A stretch of 7,536 bases of DNA from Deinococcales bacterium (GCA_014378225.1 JACMOA010000169.1:1-7536); one strand, 5' to 3'; counted from the stretch's first letter, positions 1 through 6,084 are shown. Numbers and translations: made by a program. The notes: generated by a model from the sequence alone, not told the origin.

Positions 1-471
1 ATTGAAACGCTCGAGGAGAGGTTAGACCACATGGACCGCTTGCGAGTCCAGCAAGACCGTTCGCTCGAGCAGTTTGGAGCCGGGTTTCACAGCTTTATTC
101 CGCTGGCCTTCCAGCCGGACGCCAACGCACTGGCCTTCAACCTGGGCAAAACCGAGTTCACCACCGGCCTGGACGACCTACGCAATCTGGCGGTCTCGAG
201 GCTGTATCTGGATAATTTTCCGCACATCAAGGGTTACTGGGTGATGATTGGGGCCGAGCTGGTGCAGGTTTCTCTGGATTGGGGCGTGAGTGACATTGAC
301 GGAACCATTTTAGAAGAACACATTGCCCACGCTGCCGGAGCCACTTCACCGCTGGGACTGAGCAAACAAAAAATGGTGGACATGATTGCTCGAGCGGGCC
401 GGGTTCCCGTTCTGCGCGACGCTTTCTACAATGAACTCGAGGTATTTGAGACTTTGCAGGCGGCAGACTAA
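1..471 (+). CDS. mqnE: Aminofutalosine (aminodeoxyfutalosine) synthase MqnE, C-terminal part
   Basis: This is the C-terminal 156 residues of a radical SAM enzyme of the CofH/MqnC/MqnE family; the frame is open to the left edge, so the gene starts outside the window and the SAM-binding CxxxCxxC segment is not visible. MqnE joins SAM-derived adenosine to the mqnA product in the futalosine route to menaquinone, in the cytoplasm. The assignment rests on family-typical stretches: IETLEERLDHM at the very start (usually preceded by HGH), FIPLAF, LGKTEFTTGLDDLR, AVSRLYLDNFPHIKGYW and the end motif AGRVPVLRDAFYN. The LDNFPHIK and DIDGTILEE forms fit MqnE better than the sister enzyme MqnC, which usually has LDNIPHIQASW. 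The mqnA gene two genes downstream supports the assignment. An ATG at 31 is internal to the domain and is not the true start. The stop is TAA at 469-471, nine bases before the next gene. Confidence 0.9.
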   Translation: METLEERLDHMDRLRVQQDRSLEQFGAGFHSFIPLAFQPDANALAFNLGKTEFTTGLDDLRNLAVSRLYLDNFPHIKGYWVMIGAELVQVSLDWGVSDIDGTILEEHIAHAAGATSPLGLSKQKMVDMIARAGRVPVLRDAFYNELEVFETLQAAD

Positions 472-480
472 ACTGTTGTC

Positions 481-1182
481 ATGACTGCACCGCACAAGTA
501 CAACACACCAGAAGCCCTCGAGCGCCACCGTAACACGCTCGAGACGGCGGATAGAATTGTGGAATATTTGGAATTGCGTAAACTCAAGGGCGAAGAACTG
601 GATTTTGAAATCACCGAGATTTCTGACGGTTCGGTCTCCATAAATATATATGTTCCCTCTACTATATTTTTGGATGTGAACAAACGTAGCAATATCCGTG
701 AAGCGGTTAAAGATATTGCACCCGAATCTGTTTACGTGCAAGCTATCGTCAGAGTTGGAGAGGTAAAAAGAACGAGAATTTTTCCAAATGGGGTCAATGT
801 CTCGAGTATTCGCATCGCCCGTCCTACCCATCAGCTCAAGACCATCGTCGAGTTCTATCAGGACGCTCTAGGACTGCCTTTTTTGGGAAGTTTTGAGAAT
901 CATGCGGGTTACGATGGAGTTATGTTGGGTCTGCCAGACAGTGGTGTTCATCTCGAGTTTACCCAGCACAGTGAAGGGCAGGCTTGCCCAGCACCTAGTA
1001 AAGACAATCTAATGGTGTTGTACGTGTCCTCTCAAGCCGACCTCACAAGCTTCCAGATATCGCTCGAGGCTCATGGACATCTTCCTGTTGAACCAGAAAA
1101 CCCGTATTGGTTGGGTAAAAGCTTGACTTTTGAAGACCCCGATGGTTGGCGCGTGGTTATTTTCAATACTTCTAACTCATGA
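481..1182 (+). CDS. VOC (glyoxalase/bleomycin-resistance fold) protein, YycE-like, with an unknown N-terminal extension
   Basis: The protein has 233 residues. Residues about 109-229 form a VOC domain of the YycE-like type: RIARPT, EFYQDALGL (124-132), GSFENHAGYDGVMLGLP (136-152), HLEFT (157-161), NPYW (207-210) and FEDPDGWRVV (217-226). VOC proteins are small metalloenzymes or binding proteins; the substrate here is unknown. Stand-alone relatives normally begin near RIARPT, so residues 1-108 are extra. That part has a charged helix (10-40) and then alternating hydrophobic positions (DFEITEISDGSVSINIYV) suggesting a beta hairpin; I do not recognise it. There is no in-frame ATG just before the VOC part (the ATG at 798 is out of frame), so a fusion is the simplest reading. 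By hand count, GC over 601-780 is about 39%, well below mqnA, suggesting later acquisition. The gene sits between mqnE and mqnA, and its stop overlaps the mqnA start (ATGA). No clear Shine-Dalgarno is seen, so translation probably depends on coupling. Confidence 0.8.
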   Translation: MTAPHKYNTPEALERHRNTLETADRIVEYLELRKLKGEELDFEITEISDGSVSINIYVPSTIFLDVNKRSNIREAVKDIAPESVYVQAIVRVGEVKRTRIFPNGVNVSSIRIARPTHQLKTIVEFYQDALGLPFLGSFENHAGYDGVMLGLPDSGVHLEFTQHSEGQACPAPSKDNLMVLYVSSQADLTSFQISLEAHGHLPVEPENPYWLGKSLTFEDPDGWRVVIFNTSNS

Positions 1183-2027
1183 CCCTATACCGACTCGGAC
1201 TGATTGATTACACCAATGTCGCGCCCCTAACCCACACGCTCGAGCCGGGAAAAAGCTGGACCCTCGAGAGTGGCTATCCCACCGACATGAACCGCGCCCT
1301 ATTGGGGGGACATGTGGACATGGCCAACATCAGCGCGGTGGAATTTATCCGAAACGCCGATGTTCTGGCGGCCCTACCAGACTTTTCGGTGAGCGTGCTG
1401 GGTCCGGTGTACAGTGTGAACCTGTTTCACAGGGTTCCCTGGACTCAGCTCGAGGGTCAAAAAATTGCCCTGACGGTTCAGAGCGCTACCAGCGTGGCCT
1501 TACTCGAGACGTTGCTCAAGTTGGATGGTCTGAACTGCACCCTCGAGACCACAGAAGGAACCGCTCTGGAATTGCTCGAGCGCGGTTACGCTGGGGTTCT
1601 GCGAATTGGTGACAACGCGCTTCAGGAGTGGTACGCGCTGGCGGGTCCGCTCGAGGATGGTAAGCCCACCTCGAGCATGTTGACCCTGCCGCACGAAAAG
1701 GACGGGGTGTTTATCACGGACTTAGCCATGAGCTGGTACGAGCACACCGGGAAACCTTTCGCTTTTGCGGTGTGGGCTTACCGCAAATCTGCTCCGCCCC
1801 CGCTCGAGGTGGTGGCGCACCTGCGCGAAGCCCGCCGTTACGGAATTGGACACTTGGCCGATATTGCCGCCATTCACGCACACAAGTTGAACTTGCCCCC
1901 TCGAGTGGTGCAGCACTACCTCTGGAATTTCCGTTACCACCTCGAGAAAGCAGACCGGGACGGCCTCGAGCGCTTTGCAGAACTGGTGGTTCCGGGTCAC
2001 GCGGCCCTCGAGTTCGGAGCGTTTTAA
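1179..2027 (+). CDS. mqnA: Chorismate dehydratase MqnA
   Basis: MqnA removes water from chorismate to give 3-[(1-carboxyvinyl)oxy]benzoate, the first committed step of the futalosine route to menaquinone. The 282 residues match the usual family length and its periplasmic-binding-protein-like fold. Family-like segments are the N-terminal RLGLIDYTNVAPL, LLGGHVDMANISAVEF (41-56), the phosphate-loop-like QSATSVALLE (101-110), RIGDNAL (142-148), and W186 followed by TGKPFAFAVW (190-199). There is no signal peptide, which fits a cytoplasmic enzyme. The ATG overlaps the stop of the VOC gene by the ATGA arrangement, so translation is probably coupled. The mqnE gene just upstream supplies the next enzyme of the pathway, which strongly supports the call. 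The gene is dense in CTCGAG, with 13 copies by hand count. The family also resembles solute-binding proteins, but the pathway context makes that unlikely. Confidence 0.92.
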   Translation: MTLYRLGLIDYTNVAPLTHTLEPGKSWTLESGYPTDMNRALLGGHVDMANISAVEFIRNADVLAALPDFSVSVLGPVYSVNLFHRVPWTQLEGQKIALTVQSATSVALLETLLKLDGLNCTLETTEGTALELLERGYAGVLRIGDNALQEWYALAGPLEDGKPTSSMLTLPHEKDGVFITDLAMSWYEHTGKPFAFAVWAYRKSAPPPLEVVAHLREARRYGIGHLADIAAIHAHKLNLPPRVVQHYLWNFRYHLEKADRDGLERFAELVVPGHAALEFGAF

Positions 2028-2051
2028 CTCGAAACCCGATATCATGAAACC

Positions 2052-2342
2052 ATGACTCAAGTTTTCAAACCTAAAACGGAGGTCAAGACCATTGGGAGTG
2101 GTGGACAGATTTACCTCAGTAAAAAGTTGGCAGGTCAGCATGTGGTTGTCACTCAGGAGCGAGAGGGTGTCTGGACCATCAAAACTGCGGATGTGGTCCC
2201 TCACGATGAAAAGTGGCTCGATACCCCTCTGAATTCTGCGATTCTAGACGAGGCTCTGGCTTGGTGTGAACACAATCCTGCTCGAGCAAGTACACCCGCC
2301 GAAATCGAGGCGCTGTTTGAAAAAGCCCTTCAAGGCAAGTGA
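2052..2342 (+). CDS. AbrB-like antitoxin of a type II toxin-antitoxin pair
   Basis: This 96-residue protein has an N-terminal swapped-hairpin-like segment: VKTIGSGGQIYLSKKLAGQHVVV (11-33), then EGVWTIKTADVVPHDEKWL (39-56). This follows the pattern of small AbrB/SpoVT-type proteins in which a G-Q-I-x-L strand pair binds DNA. The C-terminal half (60-95) is predicted helical and acidic, as expected for the part that wraps and blocks a toxin. The next gene overlaps it and encodes a RelE-like protein, so the pair looks like a toxin-antitoxin module in which the antitoxin would also repress its own promoter. It begins 24 bases after mqnA. No good Shine-Dalgarno is visible, and the ATG at 2044 reads straight into a stop. 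The antitoxin call comes from fold pattern and gene order; a plain AbrB-like regulator is the alternative. Confidence 0.7.
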   Translation: MTQVFKPKTEVKTIGSGGQIYLSKKLAGQHVVVTQEREGVWTIKTADVVPHDEKWLDTPLNSAILDEALAWCEHNPARASTPAEIEALFEKALQGK

Positions 2343-2620
2343 TGTTCCTAGAATTAGACTTGAACCATCCCACCTTTCAAAAACAATTGGTTGCGCTCGA
2401 GAAAACTGAAGTGCTCGAGGTGATACGGACCCTGAAAAAGTTGATGCAGCTCGAGTGGAAACAACTCTATGCGGACCAGGGTTTGAAGTGGGAATACATT
2501 TCTGCCAGAGATTTCTACACCTTGCGAGCATCTCAAAAGATTCGCATCGCCGCACGCCGAGAAGGCAACATTTTGTGTCTGCTGAGCATTCACCCCGACC
2601 AAGACTCTGCCTACGAATGA
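2339..2620 (+). CDS. RelE/ParE-family toxin, partner of the upstream AbrB-like antitoxin
   Basis: This small protein (93 residues from GTG at 2339, 92 from ATG at 2342) shows the RelE/ParE pattern: helices in the first half, then a strand-rich C-terminal part with SARDFYTLRASQKIRIAARREGNILCLLSIHPDQDSAYE. The run of basic residues (R63, K67, R69, R73, R74) and the ending H-P-D-x-D-S-A-Y are typical of RelE-like toxins that cut mRNA on the ribosome. I infer mRNA cleavage from the family only. Either start overlaps the antitoxin stop (GTGA for 2339, TGATG for 2342), giving coupled translation and the usual antitoxin-first order. The stop overlaps the atl start in ATGA form. It could instead be an inactive or gyrase-directed family member; the catalytic residues cannot be settled by eye. 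Confidence 0.72.
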   Translation: MMFLELDLNHPTFQKQLVALEKTEVLEVIRTLKKLMQLEWKQLYADQGLKWEYISARDFYTLRASQKIRIAARREGNILCLLSIHPDQDSAYE

Positions 2621-2961
2621 ATAATCGAGACCTGGTAGAACTTCGCCGTCTCACCTTTGAGCGGGTAAATCAAATTCCAGAGGGCCGGGTGATGACCTAT
2701 GGTCAGATTGCCTCTCTAGTGGGCTTTCCCGGCTACGCCCGGCATGTGGGTCACATCCTGTTTAGACTCTCCGAAGACTCGAGCGTACCGTGGCAGCGGG
2801 TGGTGGCCTCGAGCGGTAAAATTTCTACCTTCAAGGTCGGTCTGGGCGAACTGCAACAGGCGCTGCTTGAGCGGGAAGGAATCGAGTTTAAAAGCGGGCG
2901 GATGCGCTTGAGTGTTTACCTTTGGGAGCCTGAAACCCTCGGGTTAAAAAAGGATTCGTAA
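2617..2961 (+). CDS. atl: Alkyltransferase-like protein (ATL), MGMT DNA-binding fold without the catalytic cysteine
   Basis: The protein has 114 residues and consists only of the DNA-binding domain of O6-alkylguanine-DNA alkyltransferases. Landmarks are EGRVMTYGQIASLVGFPGYARHVGHIL (22-48), with Y28 and the R42 'finger' in the positions that flip the damaged base, and VPWQRVVASSGKIS (57-70). Active alkyltransferases carry PCHR here; this protein has Trp59 in place of the acceptor cysteine and Gln60 in place of His. ATL proteins such as E. coli YbaZ and S. pombe Atl1 carry Trp at this place. They bind O6-alkylguanine and pass it to nucleotide excision repair without removing the alkyl group. 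The start at 2617 was chosen because it overlaps the toxin stop (ATGA) and gives the normal family length. An in-frame ATG at 2455 would add 54 residues that merely shadow the toxin gene. Co-transcription with the toxin-antitoxin genes is likely. Confidence 0.9.
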   Translation: MNNRDLVELRRLTFERVNQIPEGRVMTYGQIASLVGFPGYARHVGHILFRLSEDSSVPWQRVVASSGKISTFKVGLGELQQALLEREGIEFKSGRMRLSVYLWEPETLGLKKDS

Positions 2962-2973
2962 ATAAATCCTTTT
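2948..2973 (+). terminator. Perfect 9-bp hairpin spanning the atl stop codon, possible weak terminator
   Basis: AAAAGGATT (2948-2956) pairs perfectly with AATCCTTTT (2965-2973) around an 8-base loop that contains the TAA stop (2959-2961). The descending arm ends in four T but is AT-rich and is not followed by a long T run. It could be a weak or bidirectional terminator or an mRNA 3'-end stabiliser. It lies where the first transcription unit should end. Confidence 0.45.
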
Positions 2974-3017
2974 CAAAATGAGAATGTCAAGGAGTGTTCC
3001 AGCGGCCTGAGAAAGAG

Positions 3018-3023
3018 TAAACT
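3018..3023 (+). promoter_or_regulatory. Possible -10 element (TAAACT) before the 2H phosphoesterase gene
   Basis: TAAACT ends 14 bases before the ATG at 3038, so transcription would start only a few bases ahead of the gene and the mRNA would be almost leaderless, a pattern common in Deinococcota. No convincing -35 hexamer is seen 17 bases upstream, where the sequence is TGTTCC. There is also no good Shine-Dalgarno. This is a weak call. Confidence 0.25.
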
Positions 3024-3037
3024 GGCGCAATTCAGGT

Positions 3038-3562
3038 ATGGACACCTCTTACGGAATCGTCGCCTTGCCCCCGCAGCCGCTGCGCCGCTGGATAGAAAAC
3101 TTTCAAAAACGTCATTCGGTGGCGGCTTATGGTGAAGCGCACCTCAACCTACGCTCGCCTTTCTCCTGGAGTGGCACCGAGCAGGAACTGATGGCTGCCC
3201 TCGAGCGTCATCTGGGACACCTTCCTCCGCTCGAGGTCCATCTGGGCAAGTGGGACCGCTTCTCGAGCACCGTGTTTATTGATGTGGAAACTACCCCACA
3301 GCTCATAGAGTTTCACCGCGCTTCACTAGAGATTTCCGGTGCAGAACCCTCGGGCTTTGACGGCGAGGCTTACAGCCCACACCTCACGGTGGCGCTGGGT
3401 ATCTGCCCCTGGGCCTACCGCCGGGTGTGGCGTGAAATCCACTCCGAGAGCATTCCGGTGGCCCGTTGGACCTCGAGCGAACTTTATCTGGCTAGGGACG
3501 TCGGGGGCGAACTCGAGCGGGTGGGCAAGCTCGAGCTGGGTAAGATGCTGGTGGCACACTGA
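3038..3562 (+). CDS. 2H phosphoesterase superfamily protein (2'-5' RNA ligase / LigT-like)
   Basis: The protein has 174 residues and two H-x-(S/T/N) signature motifs: AHLNL with H35 in the first half and SPHLTVAL with H115 and T117 in the second. These two histidines line the active cleft of 2H phosphoesterases, which act on cyclic phosphates and 2'-5' linkages in RNA or nucleotides. The N-terminal YGIVALPPQPLRRWIENFQKRH and the ending SSELYLARD also fit the family. The first motif has Asn37 where Thr or Ser is usual, a tolerated variation that may alter activity. The true substrate is unknown; cyclic phosphodiesterase activity on RNA ends is likely for LigT relatives. The gene stands alone between a hairpin at 2948-2973 and a 303-base gap, so it is probably transcribed by itself. 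Confidence 0.82.
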   Translation: MDTSYGIVALPPQPLRRWIENFQKRHSVAAYGEAHLNLRSPFSWSGTEQELMAALERHLGHLPPLEVHLGKWDRFSSTVFIDVETTPQLIEFHRASLEISGAEPSGFDGEAYSPHLTVALGICPWAYRRVWREIHSESIPVARWTSSELYLARDVGGELERVGKLELGKMLVAH

Positions 3563-3583
3563 GAAAGTTGGTGGATACGTCTA

Positions 3584-3634
3584 AACGCCCATGCTTCAGG
3601 GGTGGGTTGAACACTTTTTTGAGACAAGGGCGTT
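3584..3634. repeat. Inverted repeat after the 2H phosphoesterase gene, possible weak terminator region
   Basis: AACGCCC (3584-3590) is repeated in inverted form as GGGCGTT (3628-3634), 37 bases apart. Inside, CCCA (3588-3591) can pair with TGGG (3603-3606), and a run of six T follows at 3615-3620. It begins 22 bases after the stop of the phosphoesterase gene, so termination is plausible, but the inner stem is short. Confidence 0.3.
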
Positions 3635-3696
3635 CCCTGAGTTTGGGCCGTGCTCGGGGGAATTTCAAACACAATTTGGAAGGGGAGATATCGTAG

Positions 3697-3724
3697 TTTG
3701 CTCGCAACCTCGAGAGGATATACT
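3697..3724 (+). promoter_or_regulatory. Candidate promoter for the 2-oxoacid dehydrogenase operon
   Basis: TATACT (3719-3724) differs from the -10 consensus at one base. A poor -35 (TTTGCT, 3697-3702) lies 16 bases upstream. Transcription from here would give a leader of about 135 bases that includes both hairpins before E1 alpha. A second candidate -10, TACTCT (3786-3791), would shorten the leader. Neither is strong. Confidence 0.3.
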
Positions 3725-3815
3725 CGTTTTAACTCAGCTCCGGGTCTAATTTGATTTGCTCTAGTCAGGATTGTGCAAGAGGGTGTACTCTCTACAGGTA
3801 AACCACCCTAGAAAT

Positions 3816-3845
3816 GGCTCGAGGGCTAGGCGCTAGGCTCGAGCC
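3816..3845 (+). repeat. CTCGAG-based hairpin in the E1 alpha leader
   Basis: GGCTCGAG (3816-3823) pairs with CTCGAGCC (3838-3845) around a 14-base loop that holds two CTAGG copies. The right arm is itself inside the 10-bp palindrome GGCTCGAGCC (3836-3845). The hairpin ends 11 bases before the GGAG ribosome site (3857-3860), so it could influence translation or mRNA stability. Its words recur in the spacer before E2. Confidence 0.5.
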
Positions 3846-3865
3846 GTGCCAAAATTGGAGAATAC

Positions 3866-4939
3866 ATGCCAGAATTATATGCACCAGAGATGTTCCAAAT
3901 TCTCGCCCCAGACGGGACTGTAAACAAGCCAGAACTCGTGCCAGACATGGAAACTGTCGAGAAGCTGTACCGCCAGATGGTGCGGGTACGCTTTTTTGAC
4001 GACCGCCTGGCTTCGCTGGCCAAGCAGAACAAGATGGGAACCTACGCACTGTTTGGGGGGCAGGAAGCCTCGCAGGTGGGCAGCGCTATGGCGCTCAAAC
4101 CTGGAGACTACATTGCCCCGATGTACCGCTCTACAGGTGCGTGCATAGCCTTCGGCTGGGAACCCCGCCTCGCCATTATGTACTGGCGCGGCCACCCCGA
4201 AGGATGGCGCATCCCGGACCACCTCAACATGCTGCCCATCATCATTGACATCGGTGCACAGTTTCCGCACGCGGCAGGGGTGGCAATGGGCCTCAAGATG
4301 CAGGGTAAACCCAATGTAGCCATGAGCTGGATAGGGGAGGGCGGTACCTCGCAAGGCGATTTTCACGCCGGGGTCAATTGGGCTGCGGCCACCGATTCTC
4401 CTGCGGTGTTCATCATCGAAAACAACGGTTGGGCTATCTCTGTGCCGAGGGCAGTGCAGAGCAAGGTGGATTACCTGATGCGCCGCGCTGATGGCTACGG
4501 CATTCCTGGCTATCTGGTTGATGGCAACGATGTGCTGGCAGTTCATCACATTGCCAGTAAAGCAGTAGAAGATGCCAGAGCTGGAAAGGGCGCGTCCCTG
4601 ATTGAGCAAATGACCTACCGCATTCGGCCTCACACCACCGGAGACGACCCTAAAGCCTACCGGACCGAAGATGAAGCCAACGACTACATCACTAACAAGG
4701 CCCCGATTGACCGGGTACGCAAGTTCATGACCGACCAGAAAGTTTGGGACGAGGACCGCGAAGCAGCGCTCAAACTCGAGGTGGAAACCGAGTTTGCGGC
4801 CTCCCTCGAGGCTGCGGACAACGCCCCAACCCCTGACCCTCGCGCTCTGCTCGAGTACGCGATGGTTAATCCGGCCCCCCATTTGTTGCGGCAACGCGAA
4901 ATTCTGGAACAGAGAATCAAGGCGGTGGAACACGCATGA
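3866..4939 (+). CDS. 2-oxoacid dehydrogenase E1 component, alpha subunit (branched-chain or pyruvate type)
   Basis: This thiamine-diphosphate enzyme subunit decarboxylates a 2-oxoacid and passes the acyl group to lipoyl-E2, working as an alpha2beta2 heterotetramer with the next gene's product. The 357 residues are a normal length. The ThDP/Mg motif runs from G157-E158-G159 to N186-N187 ([11 protein letters not shown] to [12 protein letters not shown]), with Glu in place of the more usual Asp of GDG. Other marks are GGQEASQVG (64-72), the substrate-side MYRST (86-90), [17 protein letters not shown] (132-148) and the mobile loop [13 protein letters not shown] (254-266). The start at 3866 has GGAG five bases upstream. 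The first residues ([11 protein letters not shown]) resemble Bacillus pyruvate dehydrogenase E1 alpha, while thermophilic branched-chain enzymes are also close, so the substrate is undecided. The gene overlaps E1 beta by ATGA. It has no CTCGAG over its first 900 bases, unlike most neighbours. Confidence 0.9.
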   Translation: MPELYAPEMFQILAPDGTVNKPELVPDMETVEKLYRQMVRVRFFDDRLASLAKQNKMGTYALFGGQEASQVGSAMALKPGDYIAPMYRSTGACIAFGWEPRLAIMYWRGHPEGWRIPDHLNMLPIIIDIGAQFPHAAGVAMGLKMQGKPNVAMSWIGEGGTSQGDFHAGVNWAAATDSPAVFIIENNGWAISVPRAVQSKVDYLMRRADGYGIPGYLVDGNDVLAVHHIASKAVEDARAGKGASLIEQMTYRIRPHTTGDDPKAYRTEDEANDYITNKAPIDRVRKFMTDQKVWDEDREAALKLEVETEFAASLEAADNAPTPDPRALLEYAMVNPAPHLLRQREILEQRIKAVEHA

Positions 4940-5955
4940 CCCTGGCAGCAGAAAGACCAACCACAGAGAGTACAACCAAAGTGATGACCATGGCTGCCGC
5001 GCTGACCGACGCACTGGACCTTGCGCTCGAGCGCGATGACAAAGTGGTGATGTACGGCGAGGACGTGGGTGTGATGGGCGGTGTTTTCCGCATCACCACC
5101 GGACTTCAAGGCAAGCACGGCAAAGCTCGAATCTTCGACACCCCACTCACCGAAGAAGGTATCATCGGCACCGCCGTCGGCATGTGCGCGGTGGGTTACA
5201 AGCCTGTGGTGGAGCTGCAATTTGGCGGCTTTATGTACGCGGGTCTGGACCAGATTATCAGCCATGTGTCGCGTTACCGTTACCGCTCGAGAGGACGTTG
5301 GAACACCCCGATGGTGATTCGCTTTCCTTACGGCGGTGGCCTGAACCTGCTCGAGCAGCACCACGATAGCCCCGAAGCCTACCTGACCCATACTCCCGGA
5401 ATCAAAGTGGTAATTCCCTCGAGCGCCTACGACGCTAAAGGGTTGATGCTGGCCGCCATTGAAGACCCGGACCCGGTGGTGTTTTTTGAAAACATCAAGC
5501 TGTACCGCAGCCTTAAAGAAGAAGTGCCAACCGGGTATTACACTGTGCCGCTGGGTAAAGCCCGCAAAGTGCTCGAGGGCGATGATGTCACCATCATCAC
5601 CTGGGGCGCGATGGTGCAAACCTCGCTCGAGGCGGCCAAAGCGGCGCAGCAAGCCGGAATTGGCATAGATTTGCTGGACCTGCGAACCGTCTCGCCACTG
5701 GATTTGGACGCGATTCTCGAGAGCGTAGAAAAAACCGGACGGGTAGTCATTGTTCACGAGGCTGGACTGACGAGTGGTTTTGGGGGTGAAATAGCCGCCC
5801 TGATTGCTGAGCACGCGCTTTTCTCGCTCGAGGCCCCTATTGTGCGTGTGGCGCACTTTGACACCATGCACTCGGCGTTCAACCCCATCAACCACTTCTC
5901 AAGGCCCGAACCCACCCATGTAGCGGACGCGATTAAGAAAGTGCTGTCAAGCTGA
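4936..5955 (+). CDS. 2-oxoacid dehydrogenase E1 component, beta subunit
   Basis: The beta subunit completes the E1 heterotetramer and contributes to the ThDP site and the contact with E2. The 339 residues contain the transketolase pyrimidine-binding domain (about 16-195) with [16 protein letters not shown] (39-54), [11 protein letters not shown] (68-78; E73 aligns with the cofactor-activating glutamate) and the substrate-side EQHHDSPEA (140-148). The C-terminal transketolase domain (about 205-335) has [22 protein letters not shown] and GRVVIVHEA. The start at 4936 overlaps the E1 alpha stop (ATGA) and gives a 15-residue tail before the conserved [12 protein letters not shown]; an in-frame ATG at 4984 is the alternative start. 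No clear Shine-Dalgarno precedes either, so coupling with E1 alpha is likely. The stop falls in the first unit of the heptamer repeat that follows. Confidence 0.92.
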   Translation: MTLAAERPTTESTTKVMTMAAALTDALDLALERDDKVVMYGEDVGVMGGVFRITTGLQGKHGKARIFDTPLTEEGIIGTAVGMCAVGYKPVVELQFGGFMYAGLDQIISHVSRYRYRSRGRWNTPMVIRFPYGGGLNLLEQHHDSPEAYLTHTPGIKVVIPSSAYDAKGLMLAAIEDPDPVVFFENIKLYRSLKEEVPTGYYTVPLGKARKVLEGDDVTIITWGAMVQTSLEAAKAAQQAGIGIDLLDLRTVSPLDLDAILESVEKTGRVVIVHEAGLTSGFGGEIAALIAEHALFSLEAPIVRVAHFDTMHSAFNPINHFSRPEPTHVADAIKKVLSS

Positions 5956-5980
5956 TAGCGATTAGCGATTAGCGATTAGC
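5954..5980 (+). repeat. GATTAGC heptamer tandem repeat
   Basis: Three exact GATTAGC units (5960-5966, 5967-5973, 5974-5980) follow a shortened GATAGC unit (5954-5959) that begins inside the E1 beta stop codon. Inverted copies lie at 6050-6066. Such heptamer runs resemble short tandemly repeated sequences known from other bacteria. Confidence 0.85.
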
Positions 5981-6066
5981 CTGCTCTGGCTCGAGCCTTT
6001 GGCGACAGCTACATTGGAGTGGGCTAGGTACTTTGCAATAAAGATGTGTGCTAACTGCTAATCGCT
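5957..6066. repeat. About 110-bp spacer element with inverted-repeat ends between E1 beta and E2
   Basis: AGCGATTAGC (5957-5966) is matched in inverted form by GCTAATCGCT (6057-6066). Extended to 17 bases (5957-5973 against 6050-6066) the arms differ at two positions. Between them lie the palindrome GGCTCGAGCC (5988-5997) and GGGCTAGG (6021-6028), both also present in the E1 alpha leader. It may be a small non-coding repeat element that landed in the operon, or an mRNA structure that sets the E1:E2 ratio. I see no coding sequence in it. Confidence 0.5.
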
Positions 6067-6067
6067 C

Positions 6068-6082
6068 AAATCCGGAGGATTT
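6068..6082 (+). promoter_or_regulatory. E2 ribosome binding site inside a short palindrome
   Basis: GGAGG (6074-6078) lies six bases before the ATG at 6085 and fixes the E2 start. It is embedded in AAATCC-GGA-GGATTT (6068-6082), a 6-bp inverted repeat with a 3-base centre that could fold and partly hide the ribosome site. Confidence 0.6.
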
Positions 6083-6084
6083 AA

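Larger units (their letters stand above)
3563..3865. other. 303-base non-coding region before the 2-oxoacid dehydrogenase operon
   Basis: I find no supportable gene here. The stretch holds a 7-bp inverted repeat (AACGCCC 3584-3590 with GGGCGTT 3628-3634) enclosing a T6 run, and an imperfect short palindrome (TTTCAAA 3663-3669, TTTGGAA 3675-3681). It also holds weak promoter candidates, a 6-bp hairpin (AGGGTG 3780-3785 with CACCCT 3804-3809) and a CTCGAG-based hairpin at 3816-3845. It must carry the promoter and leader of the downstream operon. Confidence 0.6.

Noticed and set aside
346..831. Open frame on the - strand (161 codons) opposite mqnE and the VOC gene
   Set aside because: It straddles two tightly spaced + strand genes and has no recognisable domain.
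2455..2616. Upstream extension of atl from the ATG at 2455
   Set aside because: It overlaps the toxin gene, adds residues with no family match, and the ATG at 2617 gives normal length and an ATGA overlap.
3563..3865. Thiamine or other known riboswitch before E1 alpha
   Set aside because: None of the conserved thiamine-box words is present; only generic hairpins are seen.
3875..5014. Long open frame on the - strand (379 codons) opposite E1 alpha
   Set aside because: It is the complement of a clearly conserved enzyme gene, has no family features and has unlikely composition.
4684..5895. Long open frame on the - strand (403 codons) opposite E1 beta
   Set aside because: It is a shadow of the E1 beta gene; the + strand frame has all the ThDP enzyme motifs.
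5954..5980. CRISPR-like repeat
   Set aside because: Seven-base units without spacers are a simple tandem repeat, not a CRISPR array.
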